Assembly: GCA_032768795.1 (NCBI GenBank)
Contig: CP136496.1
Coordinates: forward strand, 1,550,001 to 1,614,000
Length of the DNA stretch: 64,000 nt
DNA from: Tremella fuciformis
Lineage: Eukaryota; Basidiomycota; Tremellomycetes; Tremellales; Tremellaceae
Reading direction: 5' to 3'
This document shows, one piece after another, positions 45,215-56,747 of the stretch. Below the pieces are notes generated by a model, which saw only the letters and a list, made by a program, of their open reading frames with translations, made no database searches and was not told the DNA's origin. The first letter of the stretch is position 1, and each line of letters starts with the position of its first letter. The translations under genes were made by a program, and so were the position numbers.

Positions 45215-46971
45215 ATGGCCATCACATCGTTCCTCGCGCCCAATCACGCAGGTATGCCCACCCCGCCCGAGACTCCCCTCGAGGGCAAGGTCACCAAGCC
45301 ACTCGGCTGTGAGTGCTCCCTCCCCCGCTCCCATCCTCCCGGCTGACGCACAGTCAACATGTATCCCGTCGCGAGCCCCGCACAGGACCTTGCCCGACTG
45401 AAAAACCACCTCAACACCCTCACCACCCCGCTCTTGAAACACATGCACCTCTCGCGGATTCGCCGGTCCGACCCCAATCTCTTCTTCGCCGCGCTCAAAG
45501 ACGACCTCGACGCGATGGCGCCGCTCGTCTACACGCCCACCGTCGGTGAGGCGTGCCAGAAGTACTCGCAGATCTACACCGGTCCCGAGGGACTGTATCT
45601 CTCCATCGACGACAAGGGCCACATCGCCGACGTCCTCAAGGCATACGCCTCCACCCTCACCCGCACACCGCAGATCATCGTCGTCACCGACGGCTCGCGT
45701 ATCCTTGGTCTCGGCGACCTCGGAATTGGCGGTATGGGCATCTCGGTCGGCAAGCTCAACCTGTACGTTGCCGGCGGCGGTATCGACCCGAACGGCTGTC
45801 TCCCGGTTGTATTCGAGTGAGTGTCTGACTTCGCTTCCAGGGGGCCAGCTGACCAGTCAGCATGGGCACCAACAACCAGACCTTGATCGACGACCCGCTC
45901 TACATCGGCTTGAAGCGCCCCCGTGCCTCTCTCGCCGAGGCCGAGGAGCTCATGGACGAGTTCATGGCCGTCGCCTCGTCCATCTTCCCCTCGACCGTCA
46001 TCCAGCACGAAGACTTCTACTCTGAGGCCGCCTTCCTCTTCCTCGAAAAGTACCAGAGCAAATACCGCATGTTCAACGACGACATCCAAGGCACCGGCGC
46101 CGTCATCCTCGCCGGCTTCCTCGCCGCCGCGCGCAAGTCGTCGGCCATCTCCGGCCAGCCCCTCAAGGACCACAAGGTCGTCTTCCTCGGCGGCGGCTCA
46201 GCCGCCGTCGGTGTCGCCAAGGAGATGATGAACTTCTTCAAGCAGCAGGGCCTCTCCGAGCAGGAAGCAAAGGAGCGCTTCTGGCTCATCGACACCAAGG
46301 GCCTGATCACCTCGACCCGCGCCGACGTCGTCTCGGACAAGATCGCCGCCCACAAAAAGTACTTTATCCGCAACGACACCGAGGGCAAAGAGTACAAGTC
46401 GCTCGCCGAGGTCGTCGAGTACGTCAAGCCCACCGCGCTCGTCGGCCTCTCCACCACCTTTGGCGCGTTCGAGGAGCCCGTCGTGCGCCGCATGGCCGAC
46501 CTCAACAAGGCGCCCATCATCTTCCCCCTCTCCAACCCGACCTCCAAGTGCGAGCTGTCGTTTGCCGACGCGCTCGACTGGACCGACGGCCGCGTCCTCT
46601 TCGCCTCGGGCTCGCCGTACGCCCCCATCGTGTACAACGGCAAGCTCCGCGAGGCCGCGCAGGGCAACAACTTCCTCGTCTTCCCCGGTATCGGCTTTGG
46701 CGCCATGATCTCGGGCGCGACCACCATCACAGACGGCATGATCACCGCCGGCGCCATGTGGCTCTCCGAGGCCATGACCGTCTCCGAGGAGGCCGACGAG
46801 CTGCTCTACCCGCGTCTCGGCCGCATTCGCGAGGTCTCCGCGCGCGTTGCTGCCGGTGTGGTGCGCGAGGCCCAGCGCGCCGGTGTCGACACGGCCGTCA
46901 AGCTGCGCAGTCTGACGGACGAGCAGCTCATCCAGACCATCCTCGAAAACCAATGGCACGCCTCATATTAG
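45215..46971 (+). CDS. MAE1: Malic enzyme, 555 aa
   Basis: Exons 45215-45308, 45354-45816 and 45861-46971. Start context AAGATGG. Motifs in order: YTPTVGEACQKYSQIY, DGSRILGLGDLGIGGMGI, VFDMGTNNQ, metal site HEDF, FNDDIQGTGAVILAG, the dinucleotide fold VFLGGGSAAVGVAKEM, and PLSNPTSKCEL. The enzyme decarboxylates malate to pyruvate with NAD+ or NADP+; coenzyme preference cannot be read with confidence. The N-terminus (MAITSFLAPNHAGMPTPPE) is not a clear mitochondrial presequence, so a cytosolic enzyme, relevant to NADPH supply and lipid synthesis, is possible. Extreme C-ending codon bias indicates high expression. Confidence 0.93.
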
Positions 46972-47169
46972 GCCGGCGCCGACGGACGGACATTCGACTT
47001 GTGTATAGCCCCTAGACTTCTTTATTCCGGGACACGCGGACGCGGCCTCGGCCATTGTATATACATGTTGCACTCTCTGCGACGCAGCGTACGATAGGCG
47101 GACGTATACAGACATCAATCAGCAGATGCATACGTGTCTATGGCAGTCTATGCAACAGTCTTCAGTGAG

Positions 47170-48609
47170 CTAGCAGGCATCGCGATTGCAATCGCAACTG
47201 CAGCAGGAATGGCCGTTACCATTGGCACTGGCACTGCCATTGCCATTGGTCTTGGCTGCCTTGGCAGCCTCGTGCGCCTGTATGGCACGATACAGATTAC
47301 CCTGCTTGCCAAGGGCATAGGTGATAGTCATGCGGGATAAGATGGACGGCTCGGGCGGGTCGGGAGAGAGCTCGAGCTGTCTCACATCAGCAAAGACTCG
47401 GCTTGTGAGAAGAGTGACATGCCAAAGAGATGAGGTCGTCGAGCATGTGCGCGTCGCCCACTTCCATCCCGGGAAAGCCGGTATTATCAATATGCACGAC
47501 GTGGACGTGGACACGGTCTGCCGTCAGCCGTCAGCCGTCAGCCGAGCGCAGCGAGGCTATGTAGAGCATCAAGGATAAGGGGAGAAGAACCCACAAAAGG
47601 TCGGCTGACAGTGCACAAACACCCTCAGGCGGTCGGCCGGCACGCCGTACCTCTCCTCGGCAAGGCGGGTGGTCGCGCGCTGAATGTCCTTCAAGAGGGG
47701 CAGCTGGGGCTTGCCCAGATCTCGCATACACGTGAGCGAGGGGTCGCGGACCCACGCGGCGATGTACTGCGCAGGGTCAGCCACGGAAAAAATGGCAGGG
47801 GTTGGGTGGGGGCTCACCATATACTTCGGGTCGACGCCGTCCCACTTGAGGTCCTGCAGCACGACGTACCCCTCCGGGCCCGGCTTGGAATACAACACCT
47901 CGCTCGATACCGCGGGGGCCTCTTGCCCTGCTGGAAGCAGGGCAGGATTGTCCGTATCGAGATCAGCGGTCTGCGCGAGGATCTCGAGTATCCTATGCCT
48001 CAGCTCTGACATGGCAAGCGAGAGTCGGAGAGACGGGGACGCACCAGTTCATCGGGTTGGCCCCGCTCGACTTGGAGAACGGAACCACGACATCGCGGTG
48101 CATCTCGGGGGTATCGTGCACCAGCACAGACTCCTGCTTGGAGTACTTGCGGATGATGGAGGGGGCGGCGGGCCAGTGCAGCCTGATTTCGAGGTCGGGC
48201 AGCCTGGCGGGCCCATCTTGCCCGCCGAGCCAAGCCCTCGCGGCGTACGTCTGACATTTAGCCCTCTCGCGCGCGGGCATCAGTGGTGGTGAGGCTGACT
48301 GGGTCGTTGCAGATGTACATGTCGAGGTCGGTCAGGGTCTTGACGACCTGCGCGATCTCACCCATGGGCAGCGCGGCACGTATGATGTGCACGATGGCAT
48401 CTTGCCCGTCGATCTTTCCGAGGAGATAGACGGCCTTCTCGATAGGGCCTGGTCAGTAAGCGTGCGCGATCCGGGGGGAACGATAACGCACGTTCTTGCA
48501 GCACCTCGAGAAACTCGAAGCGCTTCAGCGTGGCCGCGAGGTCCATCTTGGGCTCATTGTCAGGGACAATGTCGACAGCGTCGCAGCAGTCACAGTTGTC
48601 GACGGTCAT
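47170..48609 (-). CDS. Scavenger mRNA-decapping enzyme DcpS, 373 aa (copy 2, Cys-rich termini)
   Basis: Exons 48609-48492, 48448-48300, 48250-48045, 47992-47818, 47766-47595, 47517-47423, 47376-47170. Core motifs match copy 1: YLLGKIDGQDAIVHIIRA, HDTPEMHRDVVVPFSKS, VVLQDLKWDG, LPLLKDIQRATTRLAEE, and the HIT triad in CQPTFYRVHVHVVHID near 274-284. Both ends are unusual: the N-terminus reads MTVDNCDCCDAVDIV, and the C-terminus is NGNG-rich and finishes HSCCSCDCNRDAC. These Cys clusters are absent from copy 1 and suggest metal or redox sensitivity. The intron before LELSPDPPEP needs a GC donor (TTG then GCATGT); the corresponding intron in copy 1 has GTCAGT. Confidence 0.85.
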
Positions 48610-49046
48610 GGTCAGGCTTGTATAAGTATCTATCAGTCTCTGGTCGCAAGCGTCAGTATCGAGAGTCAGATCGGCGGGCTTGTCCAGCTGTATATAGTCC
48701 TACATCGTCGCATATACCCACTGGATAGTCAAAGGAGCGCACTCCATGAAAAGAAGGTCATAGATCTCGTCTGCACATAGGAGCGTCGTGGTTCAAGGCC
48801 AGACTTTCGCGAGGCGATGAAACCGTTTCGGCCCCACAAAGGTCTGCTCGAACTAGCCGAAACGTTCCCGCAGAAACGCGGAGGCGAGGGGCTCTGCAGT
48901 CGGTCTTTGACAACTTGACCGGGGCGATCGAAGGCTCGACGGCTGCCGTCTCTGGGAGGCCTTCCTCTTGCCGATGGGCTCATCGTGTGATCACGAGTCT
49001 CCCGGACCTGCCTGGAAAATGAGCGAAGAGAGCGACTGCTAGTTGA
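48610..49046. other. Intergenic spacer, 437 bp
   Basis: Upstream of DcpS copy 2 and downstream of REV7 (both minus strand). An open minus frame at 48729-48983 has no support. Nothing else recognised. Confidence 0.4.
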
Positions 49047-49964
49047 TCAAGACGTGATTTGAAGGTGTTCGACACCCGTCTTGGCGACGCATTCTTGGAC
49101 CATGAGGCGTATCTGGAATCAGCTCAATATCTGATATGAAGCAGAGTCGCTCACGTCGATGACGCCCGTCTCGACGGCCTTGACGTGTAGAAGAGGCTCA
49201 TGTTGTTCAGCGGGGCAGCCAGGCTCAGGCGGCCTTAGTGTATCCGCTGCCATGGCGGGGATCCAGGGCGGCACAGACTGCTTATAAGCCACCGAGTCTT
49301 CCGACTGTTGGGCGGGAGTACCCACTCCATCGGTCGGATGATTGGTGGAAGGCTCGAGGTCATCGTTAGTCTCGACAATGATCGCATACGTCACCTCGCC
49401 TAGGTCTCAGACCACTTTCACAGGTTCCGGTGAACACACCTTGATTATCTAGCAACTGCGAATCGAGAGCCGTCAAGCGAATAAGGAAGCCGCGAAGAAG
49501 GAGACTCAAATCGTCCGCCGTTGGCGCCCCGACCAGCTGCGCTTCCTTGTTGCCTCCAATCTTGTCCAGGCCTAGGTATCCCATATCGACCAGGAAGCGT
49601 TCGAGCGGCAGGCCGTCCATACTCTTGATGACGATGGTCACGCGCCTAACATTCCCCTTGTCCATTTCTTTCCCGATGAGGGCGCAAACCTCGGCTATAT
49701 ATTGTCGGACTTGCGGATGCCTACTTTGGTAGACTGGTACCGAATGGGCTCGCCGGCGCGTGAAAGTGTGTGCTGGGTAGACATTTCTAATGCAGAGGAT
49801 GGTGTGGATGACAATCTCGACTTCGGATCAGTTGGCATGTTACCGAAAGATCAAGTGGCTCACGGAATGAGGTCAAGACTTCGGCTGTCTCTGGAATATC
49901 AGGATTCGAAGCTCCCCTCATACAAGGACGCACCCTTGTAGCTCAGGCCAGCTGCTGTGGACAT
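49047..49964 (-). CDS. REV7: HORMA-domain protein Rev7 (DNA polymerase zeta subunit), 249 aa
   Basis: Exons 49964-49934, 49890-49864 (27 nt), 49820-49440, 49399-49155, 49112-49047. The HORMA fold is visible: ETAEVLTSFLEIVIHTILCI, RNVYPAHTFTRRRAHSVPVY, HPQVRQYIAEVCALIGKEM, RRVTIVIKSMDGLPLERFLVD, DDLSLLLRGFLIRLTALDSQL, EVTYAIIVET, and the safety-belt part VPPWIPA...LLHVKAVETGVIDI. It ends CVAKTGVEHLQITS. Rev7 bridges Rev1 and Rev3 in translesion synthesis and acts in end protection in other eukaryotes. The HXVY-type start separates it from Mad2, and the length agrees with Rev7. The tiny second exon is required for the frame. Confidence 0.82.
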
Positions 49965-50345
49965 CGCTCGTGGTGTCAGAGAGAACTGCCTTCGCTCGAC
50001 GCACGCTGCTGATCGGACCGGATGTCTCACAAGCATTCGGATCCGAAAGGATGCGGAGTAGGCACGCATGTCCGTGGTCCTTGGTGCCGGGACCTGACCG
50101 TCCCTGAAAGACAGCTCTGCTTCGCATTCTTCTTCCTCGACATCACAACCTGGGTAGCCAGCTGCAAAGCAGTCACAGGTGAGCAGAACCGCCCCACAGC
50201 CCACATCAGCGAGACCGCCCCGCTGATCGGCCAGCCCGCACATCACCTCGCCAGTAGCCAGCTCGTCCGCCTCCCTCCACCCTGTGCTCGCTTGCCGTTT
50301 CACCCACTGACTCACCTCTTCCGGCAAGCAGCGCCTCGTGTGATC
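49965..50345. other. Divergent promoter region, 381 bp
   Basis: Between REV7 (minus) and FCF2 (plus). An open plus frame continues upstream of the FCF2 ATG from 50022, but a start there would add about 108 atypical residues. No element recognised. Confidence 0.4.
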
Positions 50346-51909
50346 ATGCCCCGCTCCGCCGTTGCCGCCTCGTCTCCTTCCACCCCCCTACTCTCACCTG
50401 CTCGACGTTCCACCCGCGCCTCCTCGTCGAAACCTCGCCAGACACCTCTCTCGCCCTCGTCCACACCGAGCGTCGCTCACCATTCTCAGACCGCTGATGA
50501 GCTCGCGGCAGAGGAAGCTGCGAAGATCCTGCGTCTGAATGCCAGTCCCGCACAGGCTCTCAGATCGATGAGGCCGTCGCTGGAGAGCCCGAGGGACCTG
50601 CGACATCGCCACTTGATGGAAGCGCGGCAAGTGACGACGTCCCCCTCTGCCCCGAGGGACCGAAAATCTTCCACGGCGTTGGGTGGCGACGACGAGGAAG
50701 ACGGGGAGATCGCACAGGCTTCTGCATTCCTAGATGGTATGATCGCAGACGAGGAGGATGAAGAGGACGCCTCGCCGCCGCCCACGGCCGGTCGACTCGA
50801 GCCGTTCGTCGAGATTACCCGCACCGCTTCTCGACGGCCTGTTACCGTCCCGTCCCAGGAGCCTCCGATCGCCAAATTGAAACGGCCGGCAGCCAATGCG
50901 GAGGACAGCGAAAGCGATGAGGAGTCTGATGCGTCCAGTTCAAGCGACGACGACTCGGACAGCGACTCGTCTTCGGCATCAGAGACGACTTCGGAGAGCG
51001 AAGCCGACAGCGACTCGGAGCATCTCGAAGCGCTTCTTCAGAAAGCCAAGCTATCCGCGCAGGCAAAGCAGGCATCTAAAGGGGCAGCTTTAGGTCAATC
51101 AGACGCAGAAGGAAACGGCGAAATTCTGCTGAGCTTCAACGATGAAGAGTCGTCAAATGAGCGGTCAGTATTGTTAGCCTGTCTTTCATACTTGTTGACG
51201 CCTTAGGCCCATACCGGACATTTCGGTCGGTCAACTCCCGCCCCAATATCTCTCTTTTCAGACGGACGGTAGCGCCAAAGCAGCCAAGGAGCAGGTGCAA
51301 GTCCCGGCTGGCCCGTCTCGGCCACGCAAGCAGCAGCCCACTCAGACCTCCCGGCAATCCCAGCAGCAGCCCGAGCCCGAGCCTGACAACCGGCCGTATG
51401 AGCCTGAGCTCAGTCGGAAACAAAAGGCTGCTGTAAGTGTAAGAAAGCTCGCATCGAGTCTCGGCTGAGGTCTAGCAACCACGCAAAGCTACAGCATCCG
51501 AGTTGTGGTCAACTTTGCCTGCGCCTCGCTCGGAATTACTCCCGCAGATGCGCAAAGATTACCAGGCCCTTGCGCTCGCGAACAGTCTAGATCCCAAGCG
51601 CTTCATGAAAGGATCGACGAAGCTGAGCAAAGTGCCGCAAACATTTGCTGTAAGTCTGCGACGACCGACAGTGGCTCTCTGGGCTAGGCCAATGCTCATT
51701 CGCAGATTGGCACTATGATGGACGCTCCTCGGCGATTGCAGGACTCTACCCTGGCCAGAGAACGCAAATACAAGGCTGGAGATATCGTCCGCAGCCTTGT
51801 CGACGATCAGACGACCGGTGCATATGCCAAGCGCAAGTATGGGGATCTGCAATCGACGAGAATGGAGAACGGCAGGGGGAAGGGGTGGAAGAAGAGATCC
51901 AAGTGGTGA
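50346..51909 (+). CDS. FCF2: Fcf2-type pre-rRNA processing factor, 473 aa
   Basis: Exons 50346-51163, 51207-51432, 51476-51649, 51706-51909. The first two thirds are disordered and Ser-rich with acidic blocks (DSESDEESDASSSSDDD). The C-terminal Fcf2 domain reads SELWSTLPAPRSELLPQMR, LALANSLDPKRFMKG, KVPQTFAIGTMMDAPRRLQ, LARERKYKAGDIVRSLVDD and YAKRKYGDLQ, then a basic tail. Fcf2 is a nucleolar factor needed for the early cleavages of 35S pre-rRNA in the SSU processome; the human relative is DNTTIP2. The long acidic N-terminal extension is more like the animal protein than the short yeast one. Confidence 0.83.
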
Positions 51910-52338
51910 TTTTGCAAAACTATCTCTGGTAGGTCTTTGTCCTTTCGACGGTTTCTGGCTGATGGTGTCCAGTTGTATATCTTTGTGAGCCATCCACGCA
52001 GTGATCCTCCATGGTAAGTGCCGAGCTGACTTGATGCCTCAGGCATAGCATAGTTAATCATGTGTCTCCCCGTCATAGTCGCCTCGTTCGGCGTTAACGT
52101 CGGCGTTATAATGATGCGCAGCCGCAGATTTTCGTAGGCGTGGCCCCCTTGGCCCCTGAAATTTGCCACCCCGGGAGAGGAGAGGGAGACGGCTTAGGAA
52201 GGGCGCCCCTTAGTGAGAGGCAATGGCCGGGTGGGCGTTGATTGGTGTCAGCAACCAGGCCTCGCCTTGTTCCCAGTGATCACCTGGGACCCCTCTAACG
52301 ACGGCTATAGCGAGCGACCAGACGCCTTGACTGGCACC
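51910..52338. other. Intergenic region, 429 bp
   Basis: Between FCF2 and EPL1, both plus strand. No gene recognised; the ATG at 52339 sits in a strong ACCATGG context. Confidence 0.4.
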
Positions 52339-55300
52339 ATGGTCGTCTCCAGCCGGAGGGCAGGGCGGGTCACCAACAAAACAAAGCTTCTCATCTATAG
52401 AGGGTCAGACAAGATCGATTTGTCAGCGGCAGAGACCATCGTCTGGGACCACGATCAATCGACTTCGTCTTCTTCCGAGGCTACCAAACATCAACATGTG
52501 GGAGCAAAAGGAGTAGAATCGGGTGAATTGTTGGTAAGTCGCGTCTCCTCTTTCCAACGAGACCACTCTCGAGGGGGGTATGCATAGGGGCAAGGTCGTC
52601 AAAAAGCGCGTTGATGTCGCCTGGGGTCGTGGGAAAGAGAAATTCTTGGGGGGCGGTGCTTTGTTGTGGTGACGCGGTTTGGCCGGGAAAGGAAACACCT
52701 TTCCCCACCCAACTCGTGGTCGCGCTCTCGACACTTCTCGCAATCCGTCAACATCCAAGCTCTCGCTGGAACGCGTCTCACCCCCTGCTCCCCCCTCTGC
52801 ATGGACAGGCCAGGTGCATGCATGCGCTGGGCGACGCTGGGATCTTGGCAGGACCCCGGGCGGTGTAATTGCCTCTTTGGGCAATTCATGGCAGGAGTCA
52901 TTTCGAGACGTGACTGACTTTGTACAGGAGCACCATCTACAAGCCGCCCTCTCGTCCGCCTCGCTCTTGCATTCATCCCCCAAACCCCCATCCCCTACCC
53001 AATCCACCAGCACCAGCGCCACCGCTCACCGCCAACCGTCAAAACCCGAATCAGCCCCCTCACAAACGCTCAACTACCACATTCCCACTCCCGATGCGAC
53101 TGGTCTCGTCGAAAATGCAGACTACGCAAAGCTCTACCAGACCCACCGCTATGCCGAGCCCCTCAACTATATCAAGTTCTCTGATACGGTTGAGGAGTCG
53201 TCTGGCGGCTGGGGCGGTCTCGGCTACTGCATGGATGACGATGATGCCGAATGGCTCAACTCGTTCAACGCAAAGGCCGAGGGGAGCAGCGGCACCGTCA
53301 ACGCAGAGGGCAGTCCGCTCAAGGAGACTTCGCAGAACCAGCCCGCTAGCGCGAGTCGGGAACGCAGAAACCCCAAGGGCAAGGACAAGGAAGAGAAGGC
53401 GCCTTCACCCATCTCCATCAACCCGGACACATTCGAATATGTCATGGGTGTCCTGGAGAAGTACGCAGAGGACAGGGTGCCAACGCTTCATACCGCAAGT
53501 CTTTCATCTGGTCTCGCTTGCGCTGCTGACGGGTAGAACCTCTCCCTACTGCCAACCTTTGCCGATGTGGAATCCCTCTTCTCCTCCCCTATCCCCGCCA
53601 CTTTTCTCCCCTCCACCGAGGTGCCCAAGGGCTTGCCCGAGCTCAAGGTACTTACCCGCATCGCTCGATGTATCTATCCACACTGGAAAGAACGACGGGA
53701 ATTGCGCAAGGGCAAGTCGATCATGCCGATACTCAACGTGAGCTTGCCTCCTCATTATTGACCAAGCTGACGTTTGCAGTTTGACGAGACGAATGACAAC
53801 GATCCTTATGTCTGTTTCCGTCGGCGTGATCAGCGAGCCACTCGCAAGACCCGCAGAACGGACAACTACTCTGTGGAACAGTTCCAAAAGCTCCAAACCG
53901 AGATGCGCATGGCTCATCAGTTGTCCGTCCTCGTTCTCCAGCGTGAACTGCAGAAGCGCGTTGCGTACCAGACCGAACGCGAGGTATGGGAGGCAAAGTG
54001 GAAGCTGTACGAGACCAAACGACGTTGGCCTTCCCTCGGCGTCACACCGCAGGAAGAAGAGTTTATCACCGGCCGCCCGCAAGGGGGCGCCATGGCCGCG
54101 GTGCAAAACGCTTTCAACGGTCATTTGGCTCTTCAACCTCAACAAACGAACATCCCACCCATGCGCAAGAAGATCACCGAGAAGGAAGAACGGGAGAGAA
54201 GGGAACAGCGGGCCCTGGAAGCTGCTCGACAAGCCGAGAGAAATCACGCTGGTGTCGTGAAGGGTCAGAGCGAGCTCGAGCAACTCAAGCAAAGGCTTGC
54301 CGCTCGCGAGCAAGCCCGAGCCGAAGCGCTTGCGAAGAGGAAACAGTTGGACGCGGAATGGGACGATTTCACCGATTCATCGTACAACCCTCTACCCACT
54401 CGGCTCTCGGCTCATGGCTTTCGGAACATCGATACGCTCGATCCTTCGCTGGGCGACGACGATGACGACGAAGAAGGAGAACAGGTGAGACCTGCTTCCT
54501 TCCGTCTTCGAAGAGGGCGCGGCGGCCTGCTGCATCTCGATCGCAGACCGGCAGTCTATCGCCGTCACCGCCAGTCTGCATCTGTCGATCGTGATACCGA
54601 CTATGCCAAATGGCTCTTTCCCAGTCTCGTACCACCGTCTTCGACAATGCTTGGCAAACGACGTCGACCTCATTCCATCGATGAGGTCGAGGAGGAATTG
54701 GAGGCCCAATTTGCTGAAGACCCAACAAATCCTTCGCGTGAAGCAAAGATCAGTGAGATCTGCAGGTATGCAGCCGAGTCTGGTGGAGCGGAGGGTGTTG
54801 GCTTGGGGCTCCCATCCTCCCCGTCGTACGTGCTCTCTGGTCAATACACTGTCATCGACGACCACGATCCGGCATTTGTCCGACTCCGAATCGGGCTGTT
54901 GAACCAAAACGATCTCAGCAAACTTCAGCCAGACATGTCTGTCAAGGATATCGCACTTGCCGAACTTGCTGCGCCCGTCGAGCTCCCGCCTACGCCTATG
55001 TTCGTTCGCCCGTCCCTACCACCGCAGTTCATGCAGCAACAACAACTCTTGCAGCAGCAACAGCAGCAGCAGGTCGAGCAGTACCAGCGATTCCAGTTGC
55101 TGGCACAACAACAGCAGATGCTGGCGCAGCAACAGATGGCCCACATTGCTGCAGCTCAGGCTCAGGTTGCCCAAGCGGCTCAAGCTCAGGCCCAGGCCCA
55201 GGCCCAGGCTCAACAGCAGCCTCAAGGCAACGTGCAGCGGGTTCCATCCTCGACCTCCGTGTCCATCGTCAATGGCAATGCCGACGGGACTCCTCAGCCC

Positions 55301-55951
55301 GCAACACCCGCCGGTGTCACCCAGATGCCTCCTCCTTCCGCGCAACCGCCCAACGGACGTCCGCCTGTCAAGCGGCCTCCGTCGTCTGCCTCGAACCCTG
55401 CCCAGTCAAACGGGATGCCTCCGCCTTCTCAACCTCCCCGCCAGTCCCTCTCACCTACCAATTCGATCCATCCGCCTCCGACACCTGTCGCGCCGAATGC
55501 CGCTTTGATCAATGGTCAGTCACCTCAGCTGCAGGCAAACGGCATGCCCAATCCTGCAGCTGCGGCTGCGGCTGCCGCCATGATGAACGGACGACCGATG
55601 CAAATGCCACCGAACATGCAAAATATGCAAAACATGCAGAACCTGCAGGCGATGCAAAACGCTCAAAACCTGCAGGCGATCCAGGCCCTGCAACAGAACA
55701 TGCAGAACATGCAGAACGTGCAGGGAATGCAAGGGCAAATGCCGGTGCCGAATATCCAGAACCTCGATCAGGCGACTCAGCAACGGCTCATTCATGCTGC
55801 GAGACAACATCAGCGAGCCCAACAGGTCGCCGCTGCTCAGGCCCAAGCACAAGCTCAGGCCCAAGCGCAGGCTCAGGCGGCCGGACAGGTCCCGCCGGAT
55901 ACCGGCGCCATCAATGTCAACCTCGCTCAGCAGATCCTGCTGCAGCAAGCG

Positions 55952-55995
<44 letters not shown>

Positions 55996-56431
55996 AGCTC
56001 AGGCGCAGGCGCAAGCTCAGGCTCAGGCTCAGGCCAATGGGTACAACGGCCATCCTGTCAACGGAGGTACACCAAACGGCGGGGCCGGGGCGTTCCCGCA
56101 TATCGACATGAACGATCCCAACATTCGCCAGAAGCTCATGAACATGTCGAATATGCAAAAACAACAACAGATGCAGCTTGTGCAGCAACAGCAGGCACAT
56201 GTGGCGCAGCAGCAGATGCAGGGTCAACAGGCGGTGCAGAGCAACGGACAGGTGGTCCCGAACGGACAGCAAGCTCCCGGTACTCCCAACTCGAACGGAC
56301 AGGCCTTTTCGCCTGCCGTACCGAATTTGCAGCTCAAGCTGCCAGCGAGGGCACAGGCGAGGCTTGGCGCTGCACAAACTCAACCTCAGCCTCAGCCTGC
56401 GGCGGCGGGTGGCGGGCCTCAACGCGGGTAG
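52339..56431 (+). CDS. EPL1: Enhancer of polycomb-like protein, NuA4 subunit, 1,204 aa
   Basis: Exons 52339-52533, 52928-53494, 53537-53737, 53780-56431. The EPcA region begins [18 protein letters not shown] and continues with [107 protein letters not shown] and [35 protein letters not shown] segment lies further on. The last 400 residues are Gln/Ala/Met/Asn-rich with polymorphic-looking (QA)n tracts. Epl1 anchors the Esa1 acetyltransferase module (Piccolo NuA4) to nucleosomes. The first intron is 394 nt, an outlier, and the second has a GC donor (ACC then GCAAGT). Confidence 0.88.
55945..56034 (+). repeat. CAGGCT hexanucleotide array inside EPL1
   Basis: About 15 imperfect copies of CAGGCT (with CAAGCT and CAGGCG variants) encode an uninterrupted Gln-Ala run. 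Shorter runs of the same kind lie at about 55840-55880 and 55155-55215. Confidence 0.85.
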
Positions 56432-56747
56432 CGTTTCGGTCTGCCAGGAGGTCGATGATCAGACGAGACTTGGCGTTTTCTTGGAGAGGTCCTCCGGCCT
56501 GTCAGGCAGGTCGGACGACGTAGTCGGTCAATTGTGACCACCCTTTACCGAGAAATAAGCAGCAGTAAACTAGCATGGTATATGACATGCAAACCACACA
56601 TCAAAATGGACAAGCTGTCTCTGGATTAGGATTATTCATGTCGACTATGGACTATAGGAGGGCTGCTCGGGATCCACCGCCTACACTAGGAGAAAGCGGG
56701 TACTATGAACACATCATACAAGGTGATCGGTCGGTGCGGATACATGG
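56432..56747. other. Convergent intergenic spacer, 316 bp
   Basis: Holds the 3-prime ends of EPL1 and the next minus-strand gene. Nothing recognised. Confidence 0.4.

Noticed and set aside
46017..46959. Two minus-strand frames of about 250 aa opposite malic enzyme
   Set aside because: Antisense shadows caused by strong C-ending codon bias of the malic enzyme gene; no motifs or splice sites.
50022..50345. Upstream extension of FCF2 to an ATG at 50022
   Set aside because: The added residues look like translated promoter (Cys/Trp-rich, irregular), and the ATG at 50346 gives a typical disordered N-terminus.
55520..56422. 300-aa Leu/Ser/Arg-rich minus-strand frame in EPL1
   Set aside because: It is the complement of Gln/Ala repeats; no independent support.
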